The translations under genes and the position numbers were made by a program. From Sporomusa sp. KB1 (GTDB lineage: Bacteria; Bacillota; Negativicutes; Sporomusales; Sporomusaceae): a stretch of 64,000 nt of DNA. Location: NCBI RefSeq assembly GCF_007830295.1, contig NZ_VLKC01000002.1, forward strand, positions 840,940 through 904,939. The letters run 5' to 3'. This document shows, piece after piece, positions 10,507 to 17,847 of this stretch (its first letter is position 1; the number at the start of each line of letters is the position of its first letter). The notes beneath the pieces were generated by a model. That model made no database searches. It was not told the origin of the DNA and worked only from the letters and a program-made list of their open reading frames with translations.

Positions 10507-10546
10507 AATGCCATAACGGTCCTGCAAAGGGACCAGTCATGGCATT
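10507..10546 (-). repeat. Conserved hairpin element, copy 2
   Basis: AATGCCAT-AAC-GGTCC-loop-GGACC-AGTC-ATGGCATT. It has the same stems and the same AAC/AGTC internal loop as 8906-8942, but a different apical loop (TGCAAAG) and an outer pair restored by C to G. It sits between the Fe-S subunit gene and the AAHS transporter gene. Confidence 0.7.
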
Positions 10547-10584
10547 AAGTATACTAGTACTATGTTTGTTGAAAGAACTTATGC

Positions 10585-10920
10585 TTAAGGAAGAAATACA
10601 GCTACTCTTGTACCCTTTTCAGCAGCTTTTTTAGCCAGTTCTTCAATAGGGCCTATTTCCATACATTGACCTAGGCAATGAAGCGCACATGCTGCTTTTT
10701 CACCTTTAGCCAAGCGGTCTTCGCATAAATCACAAAGTTGAGTAGGGACAGGAACAAAGTTCCATTCCCACTTATCGCCTTCAACGTTAAAGGGACCAAC
10801 TTCAGTCATTTTAATCCCCCATTTGTCTTTGGGGATTTTTTTCTCGTTTCTGCAAGCAACTTCGCAGCTACGGCAACCTGTGCAATATTGATAATCGATC
10901 AAAATACCGTTCTTTGACAT
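10585..10920 (-). CDS. Short [4Fe-4S] ferredoxin-type subunit, 111 aa
   Basis: An electron-transfer subunit that directly follows the molybdenum enzyme gene (29 bases). Cys13-x2-Cys16-x2-Cys19-x3-Cys23 forms one ferredoxin motif; Cys63-x2-Cys66 and Cys78, Cys82 and Cys86 can complete a second cluster. At 111 residues it is about half the length of DmsB/PsrB-type subunits, which carry four clusters, so it resembles only their first half. There is no signal peptide, so it should act in the cytoplasm with the large subunit. The start ATG 10920 follows GGAGGGAAAAGG. The physiological electron partner is not encoded nearby. Confidence 0.88.
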   Translation of the reverse strand: MSKNGILIDYQYCTGCRSCEVACRNEKKIPKDKWGIKMTEVGPFNVEGDKWEWNFVPVPTQLCDLCEDRLAKGEKAACALHCLGQCMEIGPIEELAKKAAEKGTRVAVFLP

Positions 10921-10949
10921 CCTTTTCCCTCCATTCCTCTTCTATAATC

Positions 10950-13190
10950 TTAGTCTTCTACCTTGTAAACTTTGCAGAGTATGCTCTTAAACGGAGCACC
11001 GAAGCCAAGTTTACCGATATGTTTATGCGGGATTAGGGTATTGATGTTGGATTTCCAAACACCATATAAGTTTGGCTCTTCGCCATTTTCTTCTGGATAC
11101 CACATGCCATGGGTTGCATGAACAACATCTGGCTTAATGGCAGGCATCAGATGAGCTTTTTCTTTACATTTACCAAATTGGTTTTCAATATAGACCCAGT
11201 CGCCCTCTTTGATACCAAGTTTTGCAGCAGTTTCCGGATTAATTTCCAAAATCGGATCTGGATCGATAGTACGTAAAGTTTCGATTTGTCTGTGTTCTGA
11301 ATGGAAGGAGGTTACTTTTCTAGCACCGGTAGTCAGTACCAATGGATATTCCTTCGCAATTTCAGGAGTGCTTACCGGGCTATATGGTGGCTCTTTGTAA
11401 TAAGGAAGCGGATCTTCGCCCCATTCTTCAAAGAGTGTCGAGCAAAGTTCAACTTTGCCTGTTACTGTATTAAAGCCAGGTTCACCGTCGTATCTCAACA
11501 GGCCTTTTTCATGTTTACGATAGGTGTAACCAGGTTGATATACACCGGCTTCTCTCAAACCGTTGAAGTCAATACCAAGTTCTGGTTTGAGCTGGTCGGT
11601 GAAGAAATCTTCAACGCTTTCCCAAGGCCAGTTTTCAGGATTGAGGCGTTTACCCAATTCAATGCAAACCTCAATATCAGATTTACATTCGCCAACAGAG
11701 AATGCTTTGTTCATTGCGCCTACGAAAATTGCATTCCGACCAAAGTGAGTCAGAACTACACCATCATGCTCGGCAAATGTCGGCAATGGCAGGAAGACAT
11801 CGGCAAAGGCCATAGCGGTCGGCGTCATGAAGCAGTCCTGTACAACGTTGAATTCCAAGGTTTTAAGAGCTTCGTACCATCTTTGAGGAGCAGCCGAGTT
11901 GGTAGGAGTGATAAAGTTACTGCTGTTGAACCACCCCATTCTGAGTTTGTAAGGTTTACCTGATTCCAGAGTATCCAGAGTTTCATCCGGATGAGTGGTA
12001 GCCAAAGCCGTAGCCAGAGCAGGCCATTCCTTTGCTCCGATACGTTTATCCCAAAGTTCTTCAGAAATCTGAGACCGGGTTTCAACACGCCATTTGCCAA
12101 GTAATGCAGCGGGTGGCCCTAATGTAATGCCACCAGGCACATCGAGGTTGCCAGTGATGGCAGAGATCGAAAGAATAGCATGACCAAGTTGAACGCCATT
12201 CGGATTTTCGTCGACAGCCAGACCCCACTGGATAGCAGTAGGTTTAACTGTAGCCATAGCTCTAGCACATTCTCTGATTTTTTCAGCAGGGATACCAGTA
12301 ATTTCTGCCACTTTTTCCACTGGATATTGTTGAACGCGTTCTTTAAGTTCTTCAAAACCATAGCACCAGTCTTCAACAAACTTATGATCATAGAGATCTT
12401 CGTTGATGATGACATTCAAGAAGCCAAGAGCCAGTGCGGTATCTGTGCCTGGTCGTAATTGCATCCAATAGGCTGCCCGGGAAGAAAGGAAATTCAACCG
12501 GGGGTCAATGGAAATAATCTTGGTGCCGCGTTTCATCATATCAATAATGGAGTGTCCATAGAATCCGTCAGGGTTTGACCATAACGGCATTTTGCCCCAA
12601 AGCACTAAATATTCTGGCACTTTATATCCAGGATGGTCATAACGGTCTGGGTAGTGACCCGCAAAGTCGATTTCCGGATAACCTGCGCCTAGGATATAGT
12701 CAGTGATAGCGCAGCGAGGTCCGTAGCAAGACCAACCGCTCAGTGGGTAGCAAACATTTGGCGTTTGCAGTGAGGAGAAACCAAGCGGATAATAGTACAA
12801 GCAAGCTTCCCTACCGGTACCGCCGAATACGACGATCGACTCAGCACCATGATTTTTCTTAAATCCGTTTACTTTCTCTACGATGATGTCCCAGGCTTCA
12901 TCCCAGGTGATTTTTTCCCATTTATCTTTACCGCGATCCTCAGGAGCACGTTTCATAGGATAAATAATGCGGTCGGGATGATGTACAAACTCTGGTAAGG
13001 ATAAGCATCTTACGCATAAACGTCCCTGGCTAATAGGATGCTCAGGGTCACCCTCAACTTTAACCAGCTTGCCATCTTTAACAGTTAATTTCATGCCACA
13101 ACCTACGGGATGATCTCCCGGGGGCGACCAACCACAAGTTCGAACTGTATAACTACCGTCCTCGTGTATTTTTTTCCATTCTTTTTCCAC
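10950..13190 (-). CDS. Molybdopterin (bis-MGD) oxidoreductase, large subunit of the DMSO reductase superfamily
   Basis: A 746-residue catalytic subunit that starts at GTG 13190 after GGTGAG. An N-terminal Fe-S domain has Cys19, Cys31, Cys59 and Cys62; then come the molybdopterin domains (ITWDEAWDIIVEKV; SIVVFGGTGREAC) and the C-terminal dinucleotide-binding barrel (LVLTTGARKVTSFHSEHRQ; HATHGMWYPEENG). The likely Mo ligand is a Cys in WSCYGPRC (residues 153-160). There is no Tat signal, so it is cytoplasmic. It belongs to the little-described group related to acetylene hydratase, pyrogallol transhydroxylase and catechol dehydroxylases, but is not clearly one of these. The operon contains a short Fe-S subunit and an aromatic-acid-type transporter. 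The reaction is unknown. Confidence 0.9.
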   Translation of the reverse strand: MEKEWKKIHEDGSYTVRTCGWSPPGDHPVGCGMKLTVKDGKLVKVEGDPEHPISQGRLCVRCLSLPEFVHHPDRIIYPMKRAPEDRGKDKWEKITWDEAWDIIVEKVNGFKKNHGAESIVVFGGTGREACLYYYPLGFSSLQTPNVCYPLSGWSCYGPRCAITDYILGAGYPEIDFAGHYPDRYDHPGYKVPEYLVLWGKMPLWSNPDGFYGHSIIDMMKRGTKIISIDPRLNFLSSRAAYWMQLRPGTDTALALGFLNVIINEDLYDHKFVEDWCYGFEELKERVQQYPVEKVAEITGIPAEKIRECARAMATVKPTAIQWGLAVDENPNGVQLGHAILSISAITGNLDVPGGITLGPPAALLGKWRVETRSQISEELWDKRIGAKEWPALATALATTHPDETLDTLESGKPYKLRMGWFNSSNFITPTNSAAPQRWYEALKTLEFNVVQDCFMTPTAMAFADVFLPLPTFAEHDGVVLTHFGRNAIFVGAMNKAFSVGECKSDIEVCIELGKRLNPENWPWESVEDFFTDQLKPELGIDFNGLREAGVYQPGYTYRKHEKGLLRYDGEPGFNTVTGKVELCSTLFEEWGEDPLPYYKEPPYSPVSTPEIAKEYPLVLTTGARKVTSFHSEHRQIETLRTIDPDPILEINPETAAKLGIKEGDWVYIENQFGKCKEKAHLMPAIKPDVVHATHGMWYPEENGEEPNLYGVWKSNINTLIPHKHIGKLGFGAPFKSILCKVYKVED

Positions 13191-13220
13191 GATCTCACCA
13201 ACCCTTTCAAAAACTCTCTT

Positions 13221-13340
13221 TTACTTTGAACAATCCAAGCATTTGGTTTTGCTTCTAAACACCTCCTCAGGCGTTTGACAGACCAGAGCACCTTTCTTCC
13301 CAGGCTCGATATTTTTCTTGCAAAATGATGTATAGCCTGC
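13221..13340 (-). pseudogene. Short cysteine-containing reading frame without a clear start
   Basis: Between the sigma-54 promoter and the Mo oxidoreductase the minus strand reads an open frame of 39 codons ending at TAA 13221. The peptide looks like real protein: SFCKKNIEPGKKGALVC, then PEEVFRSKTKCLDCSK, with Cys residues in a zinc-ribbon-like arrangement. A stop (TAG 13341-13343) bounds it upstream and no ATG, GTG or TTG start is placed at the N-terminus (an internal GTG follows GAGGAG). It is either a decayed small zinc-ribbon gene or one that uses an unusual start. It would be part of the 5' leader of the operon. Confidence 0.4.
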
Positions 13341-13390
13341 CTATAGTCTGGATATCCGTTCAGCTGCTTGTCTGCCCGAAGAAGTATTAG

Positions 13391-13407
13391 TGCAATAAAC
13401 ATGCCAA
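13391..13407 (-). promoter_or_regulatory. Predicted sigma-54 promoter of the Mo oxidoreductase operon
   Basis: The minus strand reads TTGGCATGTTTATTGCA, which fits YTGGCACGRNNNTTGCW at all but two informative positions, with GG and GC ten bases apart. The start of transcription would be near 13379, giving a leader of about 190 bases before GTG 13190. It is the natural target of the activator encoded at 14474-16561. Confidence 0.75.
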
Positions 13408-13676
13408 CTTTCCTTACAACCGAAAAGGCGGCTTTTTCCCTGGATTACTCGGCGTTTTTCCCCCATTGACAAAAACGCAACTATTCTTTTTTTAGGAATC
13501 ATAAACTCCAGCTTTTACGTCCACAAACCCCGGAAAACACCAAGTATAAGATAATCCTTTTTTGCGACCCGTATGTCATAATAGGATCTCATTTAGCGAT
13601 AGCATTGCTCGATGTTAGCAGCAAATAACAGCATATATTTTTTGAAAAAAATTGTATTGCCGCTGGATAAATTGCG

Positions 13677-13770
13677 ATAAGAATAGACTTGGCTTGTGCC
13701 AAGTCCTTTAGGACGCTGGCAGAAGCCTTAGTCGTTCAATCCAGGGAAAGTTAAACTTTCCATCTGGGTC
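13677..13770. repeat. 94-bp two-hairpin repeat, copy A
   Basis: On the plus strand it reads ATAAGAATAGACTT, a hairpin GGCTTGTGCC...GGCAGAAGCC, the constant piece TTAGTCGTTCAATCCAG, then a second hairpin GGAAAGT...ACTTTCC closed by CCAG/CTGG. Copy B at 39070-39164 is about 85 percent identical by eye and keeps both stems. On the minus strand it lies 3' of the 45-aa gene, with TCTATTCTTATC after the large hairpin, a terminator-like arrangement. Another inverted repeat (TCAGAAAGA/TCTTTCTGA) follows at about 13769-13829. I see no other gene in 13408-13978. Confidence 0.75.
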
Positions 13771-13978
13771 AGAAAGACGACTACATCCTCCCGCATTCGA
13801 AGTAGCCATCTTTCTGATTCTTTAAGATAGCAAGAAAGCATTAAATTGTATCTTCCGCTTTCGGTTAATCCAAACCGAACATACAAAAACTGCCTTTGCT
13901 ATTCTCAAAGACACTTCCGACTTAACTGATCACAATTTATCCACTCGCTTCCGGTGACCCTGTGCACATTAGACAGAA

Positions 13979-14116
13979 TTATTTTTTTGTGAAATTTGCT
14001 GAACCGTAGTTCTGTCCGGGTTTGCGCTTTGATGGTGGCAATTGAGAATTATCAACGGCTTTTTCTTTGCCAGCCTCCTCTGTCTTTGGAGCCTTTTCTT
14101 CTTTATTTTCAGTCAT
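13979..14116 (-). CDS. Small hydrophilic protein, 45 aa, sigma-54 controlled
   Basis: An unrecognised 45-residue protein with an excellent ribosome site (GGAGGTGAGTTTCT before ATG 14116). It is highly charged and without Cys or hydrophobic segments: an acidic/lysine-rich N-terminal half (MTENKEEKAPKTEEAG) and a basic tail (PPSKRKPGQNYGSANFTKK). A near-perfect sigma-54 promoter lies only 33 bases upstream, so it is probably expressed with the Mo enzyme operon. Its role is unknown; the composition suggests an intrinsically disordered protein. Confidence 0.75.
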   Translation of the reverse strand: MTENKEEKAPKTEEAGKEKAVDNSQLPPSKRKPGQNYGSANFTKK

Positions 14117-14148
14117 AGAAACTCACCTCCTTTATGTCAGAACTAGTA

Positions 14149-14165
14149 AGCAATAATCATGCCAG
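14149..14165 (-). promoter_or_regulatory. Predicted sigma-54 promoter of the 45-aa gene
   Basis: The minus strand reads CTGGCATGATTATTGCT. Compared with YTGGCACGRNNNTTGCW only one informative base differs (C to T after TGGCA), and GG and GC are ten bases apart. The start would fall near 14137, leaving a short leader of about 20 bases with its ribosome site. This is the best sigma-54 match in the window. Confidence 0.8.
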
Positions 14166-14418
14166 CTTGTTAATATTCCTGCAAACCCGCATACCTTCAG
14201 GGTTTATAGCATATTTACTTTAACAAAAGTAACCATTACTTAATCTCTTTTTAGGATGGTTAGAGTATTGCCTGCTGCTCTGTAGTGCAGGAGAATCGCT
14301 GAAAATCAGGCAGTCTAAAATTAAGAGCATAATGTCATTTTAGGATTCTTAACCCTGATGGGGTTAATTGGACATAAAAAAAACCGCTTGCGCGGGGCCT
14401 CTGGCTGGCAGAAGTAGC

Positions 14419-14448
14419 AAAATACTCCTTGAATGCAAGGAGTATTTT
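14419..14448 (-). terminator. Terminator after the activator gene
   Basis: Perfect 12-bp inverted repeat AAAATACTCCTT / AAGGAGTATTTT with a 6-base loop, ending in T residues in the minus direction, 26 bases after the activator stop codon. Confidence 0.75.
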
Positions 14449-14473
14449 CTGGTTTGACATGTAATTTATCGCA

Positions 14474-16561
14474 TTAGCCATATTCAATATTATAGTCTTT
14501 CAATTTTCGATATAAGGTAGATCGGCTTATACCCAATATCTCGGCTGCAGCAGGTACGTAGTTATTAGCATGCATTAGCGCCGTTTCGATAGCAGCTTTT
14601 TCAAGATTCTCCAGGCAAAGCATTTCTCCCAGGTTTCCATTGCTGCTAGATATATCCTCAATTTTTATCGGGCAGGTTTCCAAAATAATATAGCTCGGCA
14701 AATTTTCCGGCTTGATTATGCCTCCCAGGGCAGTATTGACGGCATAAATCATCGCGTTTTGCAATTGCCGTACATTGCCCGGCCATTCATATTCATCAAG
14801 TTTTTTCTGTGCTGCCAAACTAATTTTCGGAATATCCCAGCCATTCTTCTGGCAATATTTCTCAACAAAGAACTCACTAAGAACTTTGATATCTACCCCT
14901 CGATCCCTTAGTGATGGTATGTTAATCGTTAATACAGATAAGCGAAAATAGAGATCTGCACGGAATCGATTTTCTTTTACCATTTTATTGAGATTCTTAT
15001 TTGTGGCTGCAATTAATCTAAAATCAACTTTTTTATAACGACTGCCGCCAACTCGCATAATTTGCTTATCTTCCAACGTTCTTAGCAAAACAGCCTGAAG
15101 CTCCAGCGGCATATCACCAATCTCGTCTAGAAACAGCGTCCCCCCGTGCGCTAATTCAATTTTCCCAGGTCTGCCGTTTCGTTCCGCACCAGTAAAGCTG
15201 CCACCTTCATAACCAAATAGTTCACTTTCAATTAATTCCCGGGGCATAGCGGCACAGTTTACTGCCATAAACGGTCCTTGAGGACGATACACGTTATGAA
15301 TCGCCTGGGCATAAAGTTCCTTCCCTGTACCGCTTTCCCCAATAACGAGGATGTTTTCCGGTGAACTGGCGAAGCGCCGCGCTAAAGCCATACTCTTCTG
15401 AAATTCCTTGTCCTGGCTTATGATATTCTCAAACGTGTAAATAGCCACGTTGCCTGGTTTGCCGCTTTTCTGAGTAGCTAACTTTTCACAAGAACTTAGT
15501 TTTAACACAGCGATATCTAACTCTTGGGTGTATTTGTTTAGAATTGGCCGGATATTCACCTGATAATCGTCCTTCTCAAAATCCATCCCGAAGCGTTCTT
15601 CAACAGTTGCATTTTCGCCCTTTTTCGCTAAATCCATTAAACAAGAATTACTCCCTAGGAATTCATTAATATTTCTAGCATCAACTTCTCCCTGTCTGAG
15701 CTTCAGAATACGCCTACCTGCCGGATTGATATGAAGAATTTTCCCTTGTTGGTCAACTGTTACAATGCCCTCATCAATACAAGCCAACGTAGCGTGCAAG
15801 GCATTATTAACAGTATTGTACCTATTTTTAAGGTTAAATTCATTCTCTATAGTAGTTGCCAGAGTAGTTACCAAACACAAACTATGTGGCCCCATCTTTT
15901 TAATGGTGTCTTCCTCAGGTGTATTTAGCAAGGGCTGACTTACCAGCACCGCTACAGCCTGAATGCTACCATTTGCATCTTTTATTGGAGCTGCCGAAGC
16001 AATACTATTTTGGAATGCAATGCAATAATGTTCCGGACCAATTAACTGAACAGGACGCTTAAGCCGCAGGCATAATTCATGAGCAGTAGTACCCTCGGAT
16101 TCTTCATTGATAAGCAAACCTGTCCGAGTATCGAATTCAGGAAGTTTTACGAAACTATCCAAACATCCATTATTTAATAATACCACTCCGTCTTTATCAA
16201 ATAAGTATAAAATATAGCCACAGGCTAGAATGACCTCTTGCAAAGATTTTGTCAACGAATAGGTAATGTCTATGAGTCCACGATTTTTATCCAAAATTTC
16301 AGATAATTCAACCGGGCTCAAATTGGAACCTGTCACCACCGAATAAGGATTAACGCCTCTATTACGTGATCTAATCCAGGAAGCAGCTACTTCCTGATCC
16401 ATATAGGAATATTGGCGTGGATCCTCAGCTTCATTTTGTAGAAACACCTGTTTATATTGGAGTATAGCCTGCCAACGCTCACGCGATAATAGTTCGCTGT
16501 TAATAGTAAGAAAATTAGCTGGTGCATTTGAGATACTATGAGTATACACTGCAACAGTCAC
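14474..16561 (-). CDS. Sigma-54-dependent transcriptional activator, AcoR-type, complete
   Basis: A 695-residue enhancer-binding protein. It has an N-terminal region with ASWIRSRNRGV, a GAF-like sensor (LIGPEHYCIAFQNSIASAAP), a PAS domain (EGIVTVDQQGKILHINPAG) near residues 265-320, an AAA+ domain with Walker A GESGTGKE near 407, the sigma-54 contact loop as GGSFTGAE and Walker B GTLFLDEIGD, and a Fis-type helix-turn-helix at the C-terminus (AAEILGISRSTLYRKLKDY). It should bind upstream of the sigma-54 promoters at 14149, 13391 and perhaps 5760, and open them with ATP when its ligand is present. A leader RNA copy (16676-16826) precedes it. It is a paralogue of the gene at 1-1241. Confidence 0.95.
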   Translation of the reverse strand: MTVAVYTHSISNAPANFLTINSELLSRERWQAILQYKQVFLQNEAEDPRQYSYMDQEVAASWIRSRNRGVNPYSVVTGSNLSPVELSEILDKNRGLIDITYSLTKSLQEVILACGYILYLFDKDGVVLLNNGCLDSFVKLPEFDTRTGLLINEESEGTTAHELCLRLKRPVQLIGPEHYCIAFQNSIASAAPIKDANGSIQAVAVLVSQPLLNTPEEDTIKKMGPHSLCLVTTLATTIENEFNLKNRYNTVNNALHATLACIDEGIVTVDQQGKILHINPAGRRILKLRQGEVDARNINEFLGSNSCLMDLAKKGENATVEERFGMDFEKDDYQVNIRPILNKYTQELDIAVLKLSSCEKLATQKSGKPGNVAIYTFENIISQDKEFQKSMALARRFASSPENILVIGESGTGKELYAQAIHNVYRPQGPFMAVNCAAMPRELIESELFGYEGGSFTGAERNGRPGKIELAHGGTLFLDEIGDMPLELQAVLLRTLEDKQIMRVGGSRYKKVDFRLIAATNKNLNKMVKENRFRADLYFRLSVLTINIPSLRDRGVDIKVLSEFFVEKYCQKNGWDIPKISLAAQKKLDEYEWPGNVRQLQNAMIYAVNTALGGIIKPENLPSYIILETCPIKIEDISSSNGNLGEMLCLENLEKAAIETALMHANNYVPAAAEILGISRSTLYRKLKDYNIEYG

Positions 16562-16675
16562 CTACAGTCCCTCCCTTACTTTTACCAGATATTTTTTCGT
16601 TAAAACTCATGCTATGTAACTACAGAGTTATTAAACTATAAGTGCCATTGGAGCCAGATTTTTAATCCTGAAATA

Positions 16676-16826
16676 TTGAAAAAAAAGAGGCAGCCTTTAC
16701 AGACTTCCTGCGCACAATAGGGCGGTATGAAAATTACTCTTCATACCTTTCGGTCAGTCTTTTCCATGGGAAAAAATGACTCGGAACTCATCTATAAGTA
16801 ATGATTCTTGAATCTTCTATAAAATC
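16676..16826 (-). ncRNA. Structured leader RNA with terminator upstream of the activator gene (copy 2)
   Basis: Minus-strand order: AGTCATTTTTTCCCATGG with GGAAAA and GACT pairing, GACCGAA, the hairpin GGTATGAA / TTCATACC around the loop GAGTAAT, the conserved linker CCTATTGTGCG, then an AGGAAGTC/GGCTGCCT hairpin followed by C and seven or more T residues. Against copy 1 (1490-1665) the second stem changes from GU/GC to AU pairs while staying paired. It lies 115 bases upstream of the activator start at 16561. Confidence 0.6.
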
Positions 16827-16923
16827 CTGCAAAACAAACATGTAAATGTTTAAAATTTCCGATAATTCCCACTCTTGATTTTTAGTAAAATTCTACTGTG
16901 TCTATATGGAATTATTAGTATTA

Positions 16924-17112
16924 TCATGGTAATAGATATTCTAAATGTTCCATTTTGATTTTTCTAAGCTTCACTCTTGCTTCCTCCGACGTTTTCCCCA
17001 GCGGGCAACTAGTTTTATCTACCATATTAAGCAGTACATATTCACCCTGCGAAAGGATAATTGTTTCGGTACCAAATCCGGAATTTGTAAAAGAAGGGTA
17101 ATCCATCTCCAT
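16924..17112 (-). CDS. Small protein of unknown function, about 62 aa (paralogue at 55635-55820)
   Basis: An unrecognised short protein. Two in-frame ATGs exist (17118 and 17112); AAAAAGGAG is spaced best for 17112. The C-terminal half carries the pattern GKTSEEARVKLRKI, also found in the protein at 55635-55820 as GKTIEEAREKLKEI. Both have an upstream beta-rich part with EYVLL/EYVLI. It is a small alpha/beta protein without Cys motif or signal. Orphan genes of this type seem to be single transcription units; here it stands alone between the activator and the zinc-ribbon gene. Confidence 0.6.
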   Translation of the reverse strand: MEMDYPSFTNSGFGTETIILSQGEYVLLNMVDKTSCPLGKTSEEARVKLRKIKMEHLEYLLP

Positions 17113-17137
17113 ATTCATTTCTCCTTTTTATCTATAT

Positions 17138-17169
17138 ACAACGCGTTAAAGTTTTTGCAGGCGGGGGTG
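17138..17169. repeat. Short dispersed repeat, copy 1
   Basis: ACAACGCGTTAAAGTTTTT followed by GCAGGCGGGGGTG; nearly the same text is at 24161-24194 (ACAACGCGTTAACGTTTTTT, then ACAGGCAGGTGGTG). Both are intergenic. The rest of 17113-17396 has a tract rich in CACAAAG that opens only a low-complexity frame; I see no gene. Confidence 0.5.
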
Positions 17170-17396
17170 CGTTGTCAATACACCAGCCGCCTGTTAGGTT
17201 TGTTAAACCACAAAAGACACAAAGAGCACAAAGGGATACGAAGGGTAGATTGTTTAATAAATAAACCTTTGAGAACTTTGGAAACTTTGAGTACTTGGCG
17301 GTAACAATCCTTAAAACAGGCTTGGCGCTTGTAAGCTTCTTTACTGCGGAATATATAGTTTTTTTAAGCAATACTTTTATCAAAAATAGGTTACGA

Positions 17397-17681
17397 TCAT
17401 TCTGAGTTATCTGACGTATTGGGAGGTGGAGTACGATATTTACACGTCTTCACGATACCATCTTGAGAAGGCTTTTTATGCTTATTACAGGGGTTCGCAC
17501 ATAAGTCATCAACATATAAACACATAACGGTTGGACGTTTTGGAAGTGGAGGCAGCTCTGTTCCACACCTTTTGCAGTTCTTACGTTCGGGGAAGTTATA
17601 GGTACCGCAAATAGAACATGCTCTTGGCTTTTCCTTTGGCGGCTTACATCCCCCACAATATGGATTGCAAGACCAACACAT
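17397..17681 (-). CDS. Cysteine-rich zinc-ribbon protein, 94 aa
   Basis: A 94-residue protein with fourteen or so Cys residues. The N-terminal part MCWSCNPYCGGCKPP is Cys/Gly-rich; then comes a clear zinc ribbon, ACSICGTYNFPERKNCKRCG (about residues 21-40), and a C-terminal Cys cluster (DLCANPCNKHKK, TCKY). It has a ribosome site AGGAGGAAGCAGT before ATG 17681. No membrane segment. Related in style to the 46-aa zinc-ribbon protein at 5428-5568. Role unknown; protein-protein or nucleic acid contacts are typical of such ribbons. Confidence 0.75.
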   Translation of the reverse strand: MCWSCNPYCGGCKPPKEKPRACSICGTYNFPERKNCKRCGTELPPLPKRPTVMCLYVDDLCANPCNKHKKPSQDGIVKTCKYRTPPPNTSDNSE

Positions 17682-17847
17682 ACTGCTTCCTCCTTAATTC
17701 CTCTTCACTTCTAGATCCTGGCAGTCATAGTAGCAAATAAAGAGCAATGATTTATTGTCCTATTTTGAGACTAGCGCTCAGACACTCTATGTAATATCCA
17801 GTAGTGATTACTAGCTTTCTATTATCGAAGTAGCCGCGATACAGCAG

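Noticed and set aside
10950..13190. Naming the Mo enzyme as pyrogallol transhydroxylase, acetylene hydratase or catechol dehydroxylase
   Set aside because: Length, subunit size and Cys pattern do not match any of these closely enough; only the broader superfamily is claimed.
13103..13402. Minus-strand 99-codon frame overlapping the start of the Mo oxidoreductase
   Set aside because: Its start coincides with the sigma-54 -12 region, its composition is unlike a protein and it overlaps the enzyme's N-terminus in another frame.
17132..17383. Minus-strand 83-codon frame with FVSLCALCVFCG
   Set aside because: The Cys-rich part comes from a low-complexity CACAAAG tract; no ribosome site. Treated as repeat-derived noise.
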